Positions 21,748-34,470 of a stretch of 64,000 bases of DNA are shown here, piece by piece. The DNA lies in the NCBI GenBank assembly GCA_028023455.1, contig JAQFVV010000001.1:26838426-26902425 (forward strand), written 5' to 3'. The notes beneath the pieces were generated by a model. It did no database searches and had not been told where the DNA came from. It saw only the letters and a program-made list of their open reading frames with translations. Every line of letters begins with the position of its first letter. The stretch's first letter is position 1. This DNA is from Epiperipatus broadwayi (lineage: Eukaryota; Onychophora; Udeonychophora; Euonychophora; Peripatidae). The translations under genes were made by a program, and so were the position numbers.

Positions 21748-22978
21748 TTTTAGACAATTAAATGATTTTATCTGATTTTGCACATTTTTAGAAATGGCAT
21801 TTTACTATCACAAAGTATCTAAGATTTGGTAAGTTCTTTTTTTAAAGTTGTAAATATTAACATTTCCTTTGAAAATTTCTAAAAGTTAATAAAACTTGGT
21901 TGGAATCAAATGCTTTATTATTGAAATTAATTATATAGAATCATAAAAATTAGCTTAAATTAAAGAATATAAACTTTTTTTGGTGAAGTTTTGTTAATCT
22001 GTCAGATATACAAAATTTATTTACCATATATAAATATTGATTGATTGAGATGTAATTTAATTTTAATAACAGTAAAATAATTTGCTATTATATTAACATA
22101 TTTAAAAAAAAAAAAATTAGTCAAAACAGTTTTTCTGTATATTCTATATGAATATATTTCATTGATGTATATGTTAAATGTATGGAAAATAAATTTTATT
22201 TAATGATGTAAAAATGTTGATATTACTGAATGTTTTTAAAATATTTTATTATTAATAATAATAAAAATATTGTGTACTTTTTATATAAATAAAAGTTGAT
22301 TTTATTAAATTAAAATTTTAAAAAGAAAGACAATGGTTTTATAATTGTAGGAAATATTATTTTGTATTGAAATCAATTGTTGAATTTAAAATATTAACTG
22401 TAAAGAACTGATATAATTATTTTATTAAATATTCTTGAATAAACTGCAAAATCATTTATTGTTCTGTTGGCAATTAGCCAAGAATGATTTCTTGTAAAAC
22501 TGATTGATCACGTGAACAGGGGAGATCATTGTGCTTTTAAAAAAAGAAAAACATTTAATTTTAATACTTCTAAAATGAATTTCTAAATAGATAGCTTTTG
22601 TCCCAGGAATGGAAACCCAAAGCTAAAATGGGTAGGAGTGCTTTATAACCATCTACTGCTGCAAAAATTATGATTTTCTTCAACTTCGTTTGGCCTGTTT
22701 TCTGTCTATATTTAAAAATGGATCGCCATAATGAACATTGTCTACTTCTGTTAATTGCTTTTTATCATTTCTTCAGTCAACTGACAAAGGAAAATAAAAC
22801 TTTTACTGGTAAACAAAACATAAATAAGTAAAAGTTTTTAAACTTTCTGATATATTTTTATTATCAAACTATTAATTACTATTCAATTGCTATCAGTTCT
22901 AAACATTGCATAAATTTATAATTTGTAATAAATATTGTATAAATTTGAATAATAATAATTTATTAGTTATGAAAATTT

Positions 22979-23641
22979 AAAACAGGCAAAACTCTCTATA
23001 CGTATTGCCACTAAGCCAGAGTAATCAATGGATGCCAGAAGGCTTGTGCATAAAATTTCCATCTAGTGCCTACTCATCCAATATCCCCAGACTAGTTTCT
23101 GGCTTGTGGCCTTTGTCAGTAAGGAGCCTTGGATCTGAGAGCACTGCACCTAGATCTTAGGATCTAATGCAACCCTCGAGCAGCCACCTTTTATCTCTAC
23201 TTAACTACAAAACCATGAGTCTTAAATTGGAAAACACTATAATATTTTCAATCCAAGTTCATTAGCTTATATAATCATATAGGTCCGAAATCAGTTCAGT
23301 ACCTATACATTTTGATATCTTTGGTTCTATAATAACCATAGCTACCACTATCCTGTTAGGCAGGATTGGTTTTAAGCCAATAAACATCCCATGATCACCA
23401 TTTCTTATGCTTGCTTATAACTTATTAAAACAGGCAAAACTCTCTATATATATTGCCACTCAGTGCAAGCCAGAATAATCACTAGCCAGAAACTAGTCTG
23501 GGGATATTGGATGAGTAGGCACTAGGTGGGGATTCTATGCTCAAGCCTTCTGGCATCCATTGATTACTCTGGCTTGCACTGAGTGGCAATACGTTATAAG
23601 CAAGCATAAGAAATGGTGATCATGTGATGTTTATTGGCTTA
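22979..23641. repeat. Complex fold-back repeat, family B
   Basis: The strongest palindrome runs from AAGCCAATAAACATCC (23374) to its inverted partner ending at 23640. Its arms share ATGATCACCATTTCTTATGC, and the sequence GCCACTCAGTGCAAGCCAGA appears in both. In addition the segment at 22979-23108 (ACTCATCCAATATCCCCAGA, CTAGTTTCTGGC) is inverted at 23455-23580 and partly repeated directly at 23430. No frame is present. A related element lies at 24653-25180, and the palindrome at 32164-32430 shares the CCCAGACCAGTTTCT core. Confidence 0.75.
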
Positions 23642-24652
23642 TGAAAATTTACTGACATCATATTTTAGTGCAAAATGTCAAATATATAATCTCTATTATT
23701 TAATGATAATCATTTATAATTTTAATTTATGATGGTGTTTGTTTGCTAAGAAATATTTATTTTTTGTATGATTGTTTAGTTGACTAGTGCAGCATGTATT
23801 GATAGTTTGAATATTGTGTTATTTAATGTGTTTGGTTTGATATTAGTACCAGTTATACATTATCTTGTTGTTTCGTTTTTATAATAATTTAGTTTTGTAA
23901 TTAATATTTTTATAAGAGCATGGGTAATGCCATTATATTGTCATAATGATGAATTAGTATTGATATTATTTAAATATTTTATTTATGAAGTTTTGTGTAG
24001 TTGTTCTTTTAATGCCATTACTTTAAATATTATAGTATTGAGTTGATGTTATCTTTAACAGGCATTTTACCTATTGCAAATCTTCAGTGTATAAGTTGCC
24101 GAATTACTAAGTATTAATATTAATGATGGCTAGTTTTAGTTTGGCAATATATGTTGGATTGTCAATCATGTTTGCATTTGTTGATTCTAATATGTAAATA
24201 TAGGTATTGGTGGATTACAACAACATTATTGATTTGTTTGTTTTTTTTAAATAAATTATTTTATTTTATAATTGACCATTATTTGAGTACTAATTTGAAT
24301 TATAAAATATTGATATAAATATTTGTCTTTTTATTTCATGATTTGTTATTAGTTGGAGGAATTTCTTTTTTATAATTTATGGGCTCCCATCATTTGTAAG
24401 TTGACTTTGCTAGTAAATTGTTTGCTTTGGTATTTTTTTTATTATTAATTAACAATTTGATGTAAGAAAGAAGTCTAGATTTATTATATAGTGCTACCTT
24501 CTAGTGAAGTTACATATAAAACTATCCATTACAATATATATAAAAGATAAAAAAGCAGAATATGAGAGATAACTTTTTTTTTTTTTTGATATTTTATGTA
24601 CTGTATCTATTTATCCAATAGCAGTTATCTGCACTTTATTCTAGATCAGTCT

Positions 24653-25180
24653 ATTATAAGCTTAAGTAAACAGTGATCACCGGATGGAGTAGTGCTATAA
24701 AAGCCCTAACTTTAGACTAACAAATATTTTTGGCTTTTGCTTTCATTAGGGAAGACTAATTTTCAAAGCTGAAAATAATGCATTTTTGAATCTAACAGCC
24801 ACCTTTTATTATCTCTTTATATTATTCAAGCTAATAAGTTGAAATTAAAAATAAAAAAAAAACAAAGCTTCAAACCCAGGCTATTCACTTGCAAAATCAT
24901 AAACATCTGACACTAGATCAGTTTATATATTTTGAGGACTTGTTCTTTATTAAGTTTAAGCCCCTTCTACCCTTTGGTTAGGAATGTGTTAATAAAATTA
25001 ACAACATCATGCGATTCCCATATGCTTTCAAAAACAATTATCTTTACCCTACCTCAGAGTCAATACTATAAGCTTGGATAATCAATGAATACTAGGTGAT
25101 ATATAACTAGAAATCTTCAGGTTGATCAATGTCTAACTGTACCATTTGACGTTCATTTGATTACTTAAGCTTACAGTAAG
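24653..25180. mobile_element. Family B inverted-repeat element, second copy
   Basis: The left end ATTATAAGCTTAAGTAA and the right end TTACTTAAGCTTACAGTAA are imperfect inverted repeats of about 17 bases. The interior shares CAGCCACCTTTTAT, a GATCAGTTTATATATTTTGA-like segment and CTGTTAGG/TTGGTTAGG-type blocks with 23160-23380, in the same order. It therefore belongs to the same family as the fold-back at 22979-23641, here without the large palindrome. It is non-coding. Confidence 0.55.
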
Positions 25181-25594
25181 CGGTTTTAAAATAAGATCAA
25201 GAAAGTATGAAGATAATTGCTCTTGAAAACATGAGAGATAATGTGATATTATTATTTATATTTATTTATATAAGTGCAAGTAACAATTACAGGTAGTAAT
25301 AATTTAAAAATTTATGATTTTCTTATTACTTAATATTATCTGAAAATTGTAAAAAGATATAACTATACATAAGAATAAAGAAAATTTTATTTCAAATATT
25401 CTAGTAGTATCAGATTTTAAACTGTTTCTTAAAGTTGAGCTTCATCAAATTCTAAAAATAAACAGCCATTTGAGTAATCTAAAATTTTGATATCTCATTT
25501 TTAAAATGTCTAGGCAGCTTCAAATCAACTCATATAGTAGTATCTTTATTTTAATTTATTTAATAAAATAATTTTTAATTTTTTTTTTTAATAG

Positions 25595-25678
25595 GTTGAT
25601 CAGTTTCATTCTTACTGCCGTCCTGTTATTCATCGTCAATTATCTGATTTTTGTATTACTCTTACTGGTATAACTCAG
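25595..25678 (+). CDS. ERI1: ERI1-like exoribonuclease, exonuclease-domain exon
   Basis: The exon has 28 codons, phase 0 at both ends, between TTTTTAATAG and the donor CAG|GTGAGT. It encodes VDQFHSYCRPVIHRQLSDFC, then ITLTGITQ. The YCRP and LSDFC-LTGI-Q pattern is characteristic of the ERI1/KapD exonuclease family between the first catalytic pair and the ExoII motif. It follows directly on INTFTLRI of the preceding exon. The frame is too short to stand out alone but is fixed by homology and splice phase. Confidence 0.92.
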
Positions 25679-27478
25679 GTGAGTAAAATTGCTGTTATTA
25701 CTAATAAAATTTAATAGACAACAAGATCATAATTTCAACACCATTATGTAAATCTATATTTTTATATTAATCACATTTATTTATGTCATTAGAAGAAGAA
25801 TGAAGACTTAGTAGTCTCATGAATATTTCCTATATAATTGATAAATTGGAGTAGGCAGATCATTTACTATGGAATCCACGAAATGTTACATGTGGCCCAA
25901 AATTATAAAATATGGAGAAGGATAATAAGTTGTTTTTTATAAAACTTCTATACTCTTTTAAGGTTTCAGATTGAGATGATGATGCTTTATTTTTATATAT
26001 ATTGTTTTTATATCTTTTTTAATAGATTAAAGATGACTATTTGAAATAATTGAAATATTACTATTTAAAAACATTATAACAAAGAAGAAAATTGTATTTG
26101 AAGGTTTATTTTCCATTGTTGCTTTACCTACTAAATTTTTGGATAGTAACAACATTTTTTATTTAACATGAAATTTCTTTCTCATTCATAATCATTAGTT
26201 ATCTGCCAAAAAAAATTCTATCCAATAATTCCATAATTCTCCCTAAGTATATGTACTTTGTCACTAACATTTATATATTCATAGCTACATTCTTACTTTA
26301 GATTAATAATCTACTTCTTTCTTTCTCTTAAATATGTGACAAATCCAAATTTTGTCTATGTCATGTCATCAATAATCTTTTCATTTACTCTTTGCAAATA
26401 TTGCAGGTTTTTTTTTTAAATCCATAACTCAGAATCTTTCTTTTTTTTTTTCCACAATCATTAGTCTAATCTCTACTCCATATAAAGTAAACATTTAACA
26501 AACTTTTTTTTAAAAAAATTTATATTTTCATAGGTCATAATATAATATTTTCTTTTATTTATAACTTGTTTAATTACATGTAATTATTATTATATTTTTA
26601 TTATTTCCATCATCACACAATCAGCTGATCTAAATACTTGATTTGTATTAACTTCAATCTATAATCATTACTTTCATTGTTAAATTACTGGATTTCACCA
26701 TCTTTTCAAATGACTTAAAAATACTAATTTGCTTTTTGATGTTATATTCACTTATTATTTTTTTCATGTATCTTTATAACTTGGATTTTATATTTATTTT
26801 CATTCAGTTCCAGACTTTATTTAAATTTCATCATTTTGTTTACTATTACCATCTGCAATTAATACCATATCATCATCAAATCTGAGCAACTACCTTCTCT
26901 TTTATTGAATACTTGATTTATTTTTGTCAAAAACCTTAGACATTTATGATTTCATCTAAACAAATATTAAATAAAATTGGAGAAAAAAACTTTGCTTTGA
27001 ACCTTTGATTATATCTATTTTATCAATAATTGATTTAATAGTCTTCTGGGTTTGCATTCTTTTTAAATTATGTATCAAAATGAAGTAGTTCAAATCAAAA
27101 AGAATAGTTAAGAAAAATCATGTGCACTGATTAACGCATAATGATAATATACCCTCTTTATAGCTAGAAATGAAACTAAAATTCTTTAAGTTTTTATGAA
27201 ATTAAAACAATTCCTGAAAAATAAACAAACTTATCAGATGAGGAAAAAAACTTATTATTAGTTTTTTTCTGTTAATTTTTTTTAGAATTGGCATTTATAT
27301 AACATCTAAAAGAGTTAGCTTCATTTCACTCTAAATGGAGAATATATTAATTGTTTATACCATATAGTTATAAGATTTATAGCTAATCATACTAATAATT
27401 TCCTTATGTTATAAACATTATTTCATAAATATAACATACAGAAATATATGTTTTAAGTCATTTAACCTTATATTTTAG
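25679..27478 (+). other. ERI1 intron, 1.8 kb
   Basis: The intron is bounded by GTGAGT and TATTTTAG. Most of 26100-27060 is a decayed minus-strand LINE. The rest is AT-rich without recognisable features. Confidence 0.75.
26100..27060 (-). pseudogene. Decayed antisense LINE reverse transcriptase
   Basis: On the minus strand, near 26975 to 26930, FFSPILFNICLDEIIN resembles the QGCPLSPILFNIYLDEII motif of LINE RTs. About 40 bases further on, near 26890 to 26820, LLRFDDDMVLIADGN resembles the catalytic FADD block, with Phe-Asp for Phe-Ala. Frames before and after are broken by stops. The order and spacing of two motifs support the call; the clade is unresolved, although the wording is RTE/Jockey-like. 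Confidence 0.6.
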
Positions 27479-27588
27479 GATAAAGTTGATAAAGCTCAAT
27501 CATTTCCTCTAGTCTTAAATCTCTTTCAAGAATGGCTTGTGAAACATGAACTAGGAACCAAGTACAGTTTTGCAGTTGTTACTGACGG
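27479..27588 (+). CDS. ERI1: ERI1-like exoribonuclease, ExoII exon
   Basis: The exon has 36 codons plus two bases, between TATTTTAG and the donor GACGG|GTAATC. It reads DKVDKAQSFPLVLNLFQEWL, then VKHELGTKYSFAVVTDG. The Asp of VTDG is the third catalytic acidic residue of the DEDDh set; in this family the motif continues with WDM, supplied by the last exon as PWDMGKF. The two-base overhang GG joins the G of the next exon to make the Gly codon. Confidence 0.94.
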
Positions 27589-29913
27589 GTAATCTTAATC
27601 AAAATATGCTTTTCATAATTTTCTTTTTTTTTTTTTTTTTAATTTAACATTAAACTACTTTTTTATGCTTATTACCTTTTTTTGTGCTTATTATTTTTTT
27701 TTTTTATATTTGCTTTTTTTAAATATATGGGTTTTTTTTTTATTAACTTTCTTCCATGATAATTTTTTTTACTATATAACTTTGAAGTTTTTGCTTCTAT
27801 GAAATTATTTTAAATTATACAGTTTAAATTTTGCATTTGTTGATGATTAGCAAAGCCAAAGAGAAACTACCCCTAAAGAAAAAAAATATTTGCCAAGATT
27901 AAACACATTAATTTGGATTTAAATATAAAAAAATACTACTCTATTAATTATTATATTTGAAATACATTAGAAATTTAAAAATAAGTGATTTGCTATGATA
28001 AATAGTAATGTGATAACAATATTTAAATAATGAATGAACAAAATATTTGAGGAAATATTAAATCTTTAGACTTAAAATAGTGCACAAACAAGGTTGTAAG
28101 TTTTCAAAATTCAGGTTTGTTTTGATTGTAAATGATCAAACAATCAGATTTTGATTGAATTATAATACTAACAATTTACTAACTTTTCTAAGCATTTAAT
28201 AGATCAAATAGTAAATTTAATATATGTCTATAATATTTGGTTTTAGTTTTGAAGTAAATAGAAACCAGAAGGGAATTTAAATATGTATTTTATTTTTAAT
28301 TAATTTTTTTAAGAAAATAGCAGAAAAATTTGAGTGGAATACTCTAGTGTTTCTATATTTACAAAATCTTTGTAGTATTTTTTTATTTTTGTTTGTTTTT
28401 TCTATTTTATTCATATTCTTCCTTTTTTTTTTATTTGATTGTTTTGTATTCAACTTTTTATTTATTATTTAATAATTTCAAATTAATTTATTTTAAAAAT
28501 ATATAATCACTGACTTTGAGTCCTTTCTATATTTACTTCATTGTTTAATAAAATTGCTTTACTCTTATATAAATTGCTATTCTTTATTTGATTATGAAGT
28601 AAATTATAAGAGTTTAAGAGAATGACTCAATGCAATTATGTCTTTTCCTGCAGGAATGAATTTGTCTTTTAAACATAGAATGCAATATTGATTTACTTGT
28701 CGTCATACTAATGAGACCATCATAAATGCACGATGTATAAAAGAATATGAAAATACTTATATTTTATATATCATAGCTGTTTATTTTATTTATGACTGAA
28801 TCATTATAATTCCTTTTATATTAATATATATATATGTATATTTTTAACAGTTATTTAGTTATCATTTTTTATTTCTTAGTGTGATTTTGAATCAGTTTAA
28901 AATTAAAGTAGCAACTTGTTTATACTTTTTTTAATTACCTGGCTCTCCAATGTTATATTTATTTGTTTTATTAGCTTCAAAATCTACAATTCTGAAATTG
29001 AAAGTCTTTGACAACATATTTTCTGTCTTTTAAGTTAGGTTAATGAGTAATCTTATGTAGTACATACATCCACATTTTTCAAGATATAAATAGTAATAAG
29101 TAAATAACAATAAATAATAAGGTGCCAGCTTGGCAATGAATAACAATGGGATAGAAGCTACAGAGTGAGCACAAGCATTAATGTGATAAAAATACAAAGG
29201 AAAATTTTGCTGCATCCAGGCACCATTTAATGTAATTCTATATCTGATACAATGTCTGAATTCAAGTTTAGTTCAATTAATGATGATTAAAATAAAATAA
29301 ATACATGCAAGATATAGTTTAAAATTATTTAAATAAACATTTCATAATAACATATTAAATCTTCAATATCTTATCTGAATATATCTTAACTATGCATATG
29401 TATGTTTAATGTGTGAATATTTTGTTACCATGAATGACTAGTTGGGTGCCTAAGCTAAATGAGATATTTTTGTAACAGCAGTCTATTACCCCTTCGACTC
29501 ATCTCCGCAATAGAACAATGTCTCGGAGTTATGATATGATTATAATTTATCAAGCATTTAATTGTAATTAATAACCTTGTTTGCTACATTGAATCATTTA
29601 TTTAAACAGTATAATTCATTTTTTATCTTTTTCATTGGACTTTCTAAAGTAAAGCAATTACTTGTTAAAATATTAAAATAAGACAAAATTTTATTTTTAA
29701 TGGAAAATTATATAAATTAGCTAGCTAAAGAATTTTAAAAAACTTTATGCAAATACATAGTAATTATAAACATGAACTGTAAAATTGAAAATGTTTTGAA
29801 TGCACATTTTAAAATTTTTTAAGTTGATATAAATTATTTTAATGTGCAATGCTTTAATTTAAATTTTTTTCAAAATTTTTTTTTTTTGGATCAGTTAATC
29901 TTAACTTTGGGTA

Positions 29914-30718
29914 TACGAGGGGGGTATCCAAAAGTAACTGGAATTTTATAATAAAAAATTGTTTATTTATTTTTCAGTATTGTAAATTTAATCTTTTTCA
30001 AATTACTATTCATTTGATGCAATAAACCATTCTGAACATGTTTTTTTTCCAAAGTAGTCTAGAAACATTTGCAAAGGGATGCCTTTTAATGACTGTGACA
30101 TTTTTTTTTCATCACTTCTAAGTCAAAAAAAAAAAAAATTGAGATATTCTTTTCATTCAAGAGATTTTTTTAAAAAATCACACGAAACAGGATTGAGCGA
30201 ATATGGCTGATGGATAAGCTGGGACATGCTGAATTTAATTAAAAAATGTTTTACACTCAAGGTTTGAGAGATGATATTTTGTAGGGGTGAAGGTTACACT
30301 CTTTTTTTTTGCCACAAAATGGGACATTTATGTTTTACTGCATCATGTATATGTATCAGAACTTGCAGATAAAATGCCTAATCATTATGAACTAAATCTG
30401 AGAGAAAAATGCCATTTGCATCAAAAAGTTAGCTTGCCAGGCATTTTAGGGAGGTGGTGAATTAAATATTTCAATTAAATCACACATAAACTTCCGTTTT
30501 AACGAAATCAGCTTATTTCTAATCTGTTTCAAGCATTACAGAATTTCACTTTGTTTGAACTTTTCAGTCATTATAAAAAATCGCCAAATACACGAAACTC
30601 ACTCATTTGACAGATTATTGCAGAAGGGTTCCTGCAAGTATTTAACAGCAGAAGCATATACTACAACAGGTGTGCAAACCAGAGAACGATTCTGGCTATT
30701 TTTGGGTACCCCCTCATA
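29914..30718 (-). mobile_element. Degenerate mariner element
   Basis: The left end TACGAGGGGGGTATCCAAAA and the right end (reverse complement TATGAGGGGGTACCCAAAA) are inverted repeats of about 25 bases. They are flanked by TA on both sides (29912-29913 and 30719-30720), as mariners require. At about 0.8 kb it is shorter than the usual 1.3 kb. On the minus strand a transposase relic is readable. It lies antisense to ERI1 in the last intron. Confidence 0.8.
30120..30420 (-). pseudogene. Mariner transposase relic
   Basis: The minus strand around 30212 to 30174 reads HQPYSLNPVSCDF, matching the HPPYSPDLAPCDF block that ends the catalytic domain of mariner transposases. This block contains the last Asp of the D,D34D triad, still present here. 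Upstream on the minus strand the frame is broken by stops, and no intact domain can be assembled. Confidence 0.6.
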
Positions 30719-32080
30719 TATATCTGATAGTTCCGTCATATTTAATAAAAATATTACATATGTATGTGATTTTAAAATGTAATTTATTTTATTATTATTT
30801 ATATCAATGGTGGATATTGATAAAAAAACATAACATTATTGTGTTTGTATATGTCTATATTATATAAAATTATAATAAATAATAAAATTATCATACACAA
30901 CAGTTACATATATTATATTAATAATAATCATAAATAAAAATCTTTTTTCAGCACATTTTTGTGCCCTTTTCAAATGTTAAGCATCTATTTTAACATTAAA
31001 CAATTATTGCAGATAGAATGCTATCTAGTGTTAAACTATGATACAAAGATTTAATAAAATTTCAAAGAATTGATTATGTAACATAATATTTTAGAATAAA
31101 TAAAACATACCCTATACAACTTTATGTATACTATATTATATAATTTTCCATTCATTTTTAATTGACCAATTATTAACTAAATTTATTGAAGTTTTATAAG
31201 TATTTATACAATTATTTAAGTTATGCTTAATATAATACGTTTCATATATTTGTTTTCTTTTTGAATCTTTAATGTAATTTAAAGATCTAATATTATAATT
31301 TTATTCATGCTTTATTTTATTATTATTGCTATTTTAGTTCCATCATGGAACCCTAGATAATATTTGATCTGCAATAATTGGTTAACATTAAAATAAATGC
31401 TTCACATTTGAAAAGGATACAAAACCATGTGCCGAAAAAGGCTTTTTATACATAATTATTATTAATATATATATATATAGCTATTGTATATATTTTATTA
31501 TTATAATTTATTTGGAAAAAGACAGTATAATAAACAATTAATTTTCATTTTTGATGATATATAAAATCAAAAGTTAAATCAATAATGAAAATATCACATG
31601 GTTTTTAGAAGAAATTTTACAAGAATTGTAAGTTGAAAACATAATAAATTCACATTAACGGATGCTTTCATTTAGAGTTTAAAATTATTTTGAAAGAAAG
31701 TTCTTCAAATTTATTTTCATGATGTTTAAATAATTTATTTATCATGTTTTCTATTACTAAGATTGTCTTTGAATTATGTGCTGATGAAATAATAACTTGA
31801 TTTAAACTAATTATATACTTACAAACTGATGAATACAGATTTATTGTCTAATTAATATATAATAATTTTACAGTTTTTAACAGAATAACTCGCCATGAAT
31901 ATGGGGCTGTAGACTGTCCCGAAAGCGCTTGGCGGTAAAATTTTAATAATTTCATGACAATTTATTAATAGCTTCATTATCTGTGCGCAAAGCACATATA
32001 TATTAATTTATTTAAGCGTTAATGAAGTAAAATCTTAACTAAATACAAATATATATTTTATATATTGAACTTTAGATGTA

Positions 32081-32755
32081 ATTAGAGGGGATTTGAACAC
32101 AAACTTTCAAGCTCTCTTCAGCTATCCATTCCTTTTTATGCAACCGATTCACATAACCACATAAACTAAAATAAAGAGCATGCTAATAGCTCTAACAAAC
32201 TTTATCGATAAATGTTGTAAGAGAAAGCATTTAAAATCTCTATCTAGAAATTATCCCCAGACCAGTTTCTAGCTATTGTCTTTTCTCAGTATCCTAGTGC
32301 CTCACTGAGTAAAGACAATAGTCAAAATGGTCTGGAGATAATTTCTAGATAGAGATTTTAAATGCTTTCTCTTGCAGCATTTATTGATAAAGCTTGTTAG
32401 TGCTATTAGCATGCTCTTTATTTTAGTTTATAATTACAAGCTTATTAAATTAAGTCACGTATTGTATAACTTTATTTTATTTACATGGCCACATGCATGC
32501 GAAAAAAATAAATGATCTCAATATTTGCGCTGTACCAGTATTTATCAGTTGGTCCAGATCATCTCCCACACATGTATATAATCAGTACTCAGTTTATATT
32601 AAGATAGCAAATCCTTCAAATTTTAATGAACAGGCTTCAATATTCTCCATCCTCCAATTCTTCAGCTATTCATATTACTGAAAATTTCATGATGGAGTGT
32701 TGATGCCAATATTGTTGTCATACTCATGTTGACTGTGTTCATATTCCCTCTAATT
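32081..32755. mobile_element. Family A inverted-repeat element with an internal palindrome
   Basis: The left end ATTAGAGGGGATTTGAACAC and the right end (reverse complement ATTAGAGGGAATATGAACAC) are inverted repeats. TA flanks both ends (32079-32080 and 32756-32757). The right half (TCAGTTGGTCCAGAT, TTAAGATAGCAAATCCT, GAACAGGCTTCAAT) matches 136-300 and 44290-44400. The left part differs from those copies: it holds a 265-bp palindrome that is probably a nested insertion or an exchanged module. Confidence 0.75.
32164..32430. repeat. Large palindrome, arms about 120 bp
   Basis: AACTAAAATAAAGAGCATGC on the left pairs with the inverted GCATGCTCTTTATTTTAGTT on the right. Pairing goes on through AGAAAGCATTTAAAATCTCT and ATCTAGAAATTATC toward a centre near 32298. 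The spacer is short. The sequence CCCAGACCAGTTTCTAGCTA resembles the core of the family B fold-back at 23090. It is non-coding. Confidence 0.85.
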
Positions 32756-33469
32756 AAATATAATCCTTTTCATTTCTTGATTATACTTTTTATTTTTATT
32801 CTAATATTCTTTATATGACAGATCTATACTTCTTTTTATTATCTTATATCCTTTTTATCTTAATTTATTTTGTTTTGCTTGGACTTTTTAATATTATATT
32901 TTTATTGGACAGCAGCAATAAAATATAATGTTGATGGCAGTTTATAATATATCAATAGCTAAACATTTCTAACTGCATGAAAAAAAAAAAAAACAAATAT
33001 AAACTTTTCCTACATATAATGTTGAAAATCATAAATAATACAACTAAAGGGAGTAAAATGACTGAATACATTTCACTTATTATTGGGAAAAGAGCCAAAA
33101 ATATCAGATCTGCTAGTCTTAGACATGGCTGGATTAAAACTATTTGTGTAATCATATTCTGATGTTGCTATGATAGAAATGAAAATGTGATGCTGTAAAA
33201 TCACCTTTGAAAATGGAACACATGTGTGTAGATTAAGAAATAATATGATAACGGTAGGAATGGATCACTTACTTAAATGAAATTTTAAGAATAAAATATG
33301 ATAAACAGGACTGATAGATCACTTTCTGTTTATTATTCAGGATATGGATAACATAAAAGGAATGTTATTGTTTTCATTATGAAAAAGGATATTATAAGTT
33401 TTGTCTTTGATAATAATGCTATAAGTGACTGATTGTTAACAATTCAATTTCATTGATGTCTTTTTGACC

Positions 33470-34470
33470 ATAGTATAATATGTATTTATGGCTCAGCAAT
33501 TCAAAAAAGTGAAGAAGAAAATGAAAATTTTATAATTAGTTGCAAACAGAAATTGATAAATATTATAGACAAGATATACTTTTAAAGATTGATGATTGGT
33601 ATACCATACTTGGAATTATAAAGGAAAGAAATGCTGTTGATCAGTATGAGCTTTATGAATTAAAGGGTTTGTCAATACTGTCAATATTTTTAAGCAGCTA
33701 AATAATCTTCTATATGCATGGACATCACTGGATAGAGTTCATAGAAATCAATAGTGAAGAATTTGGTTTTTAATAGTTAATTTATAGTCAAAAACAGATA
33801 AACATGGATTGGTCATGTGTAAACTTCAAGTAAAACTGAAAAGGAATTATAAGATTGTCTGATGTTTAGGGAACATGTTTATTTTTTTTAGGAATAATAT
33901 CAAAAATCTATATGAAATTTTGTATATAATTGATAGTGAACCAGAAAAAAAGATAGAAGTATAAAAAATAATTAAAGAGAAATCTGAGAAAAATTTATAT
34001 AAGATAAAATAACTAGGAAAATAAATATGGAAGCCAGAAAATAGAGTGGTAATTTTATCAAAAAAGGAGACAAGTTATAATATAAAAAGGATAAAGATTT
34101 TTTTTAAGAAATTAAATTGGAAAATTTCAGATCATCCTGGAATAATAAGCAGCAATCTAAAATTTTGAAAATGGAAACAAGTTTGATAATAAGAGCTGTT
34201 TTTTAGAGAATTCATGAGATCAAAAGGAAGTTTCAGCCATAAATAAGTTTGTTGAAAACTGCCATGGGACAAGTAATAAATATCAAGCAGGGATATTATA
34301 AAAGAGTTTCTATCATAATATGATGAGATTGTTAATAAGACCAGGGAATATTACCTGAAAAAAGTTTATATGTGCTAAAATTGATTTTAAAAAAACATGG
34401 CCTTTGATTCAGTTAATCATGCTAATTTATGGAATTTTCTTTAAAAATGAGCCTATTGAAAGATTTCATT
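33470..34470 (+). pseudogene. Decayed RTE-like LINE, endonuclease to reverse transcriptase
   Basis: Near 33500 broken frames show SEEENENF, QKLINIIDKI and DDWNTILG..KERNAVDQY-L, like the apurinic-type endonuclease of RTE/BovB LINEs (EEE--FY--L, GD-NA-VG). About 0.7 kb further, at 34380-34440, IDFKK is followed after a one-base shift by AFDSVNHANLWNFL, the RT motif A block DFKKAFDSV-H--LW. The order is right for one LINE. It is riddled with stops. From 34470 to 35280 faint similar sequence may continue, but I cannot anchor it. Confidence 0.6.

Larger units (their letters stand above)
7795..25594 (+). other. ERI1 intron, 17.8 kb, transposon-rich
   Basis: The intron is bounded by GTAAGT at 7795 and AG at 25593-25594. 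It holds most of the named mobile elements of the left half: a decayed LINE, the Penelope element and its host MITE, tandem duplications, a satellite-bearing inverted-repeat element, a hAT element and fold-back repeats. Between about 7800 and 9850, 19060 and 20160, 21760 and 22970, and 23650 and 24650 I see only AT-rich sequence without recognisable features. Confidence 0.75.
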
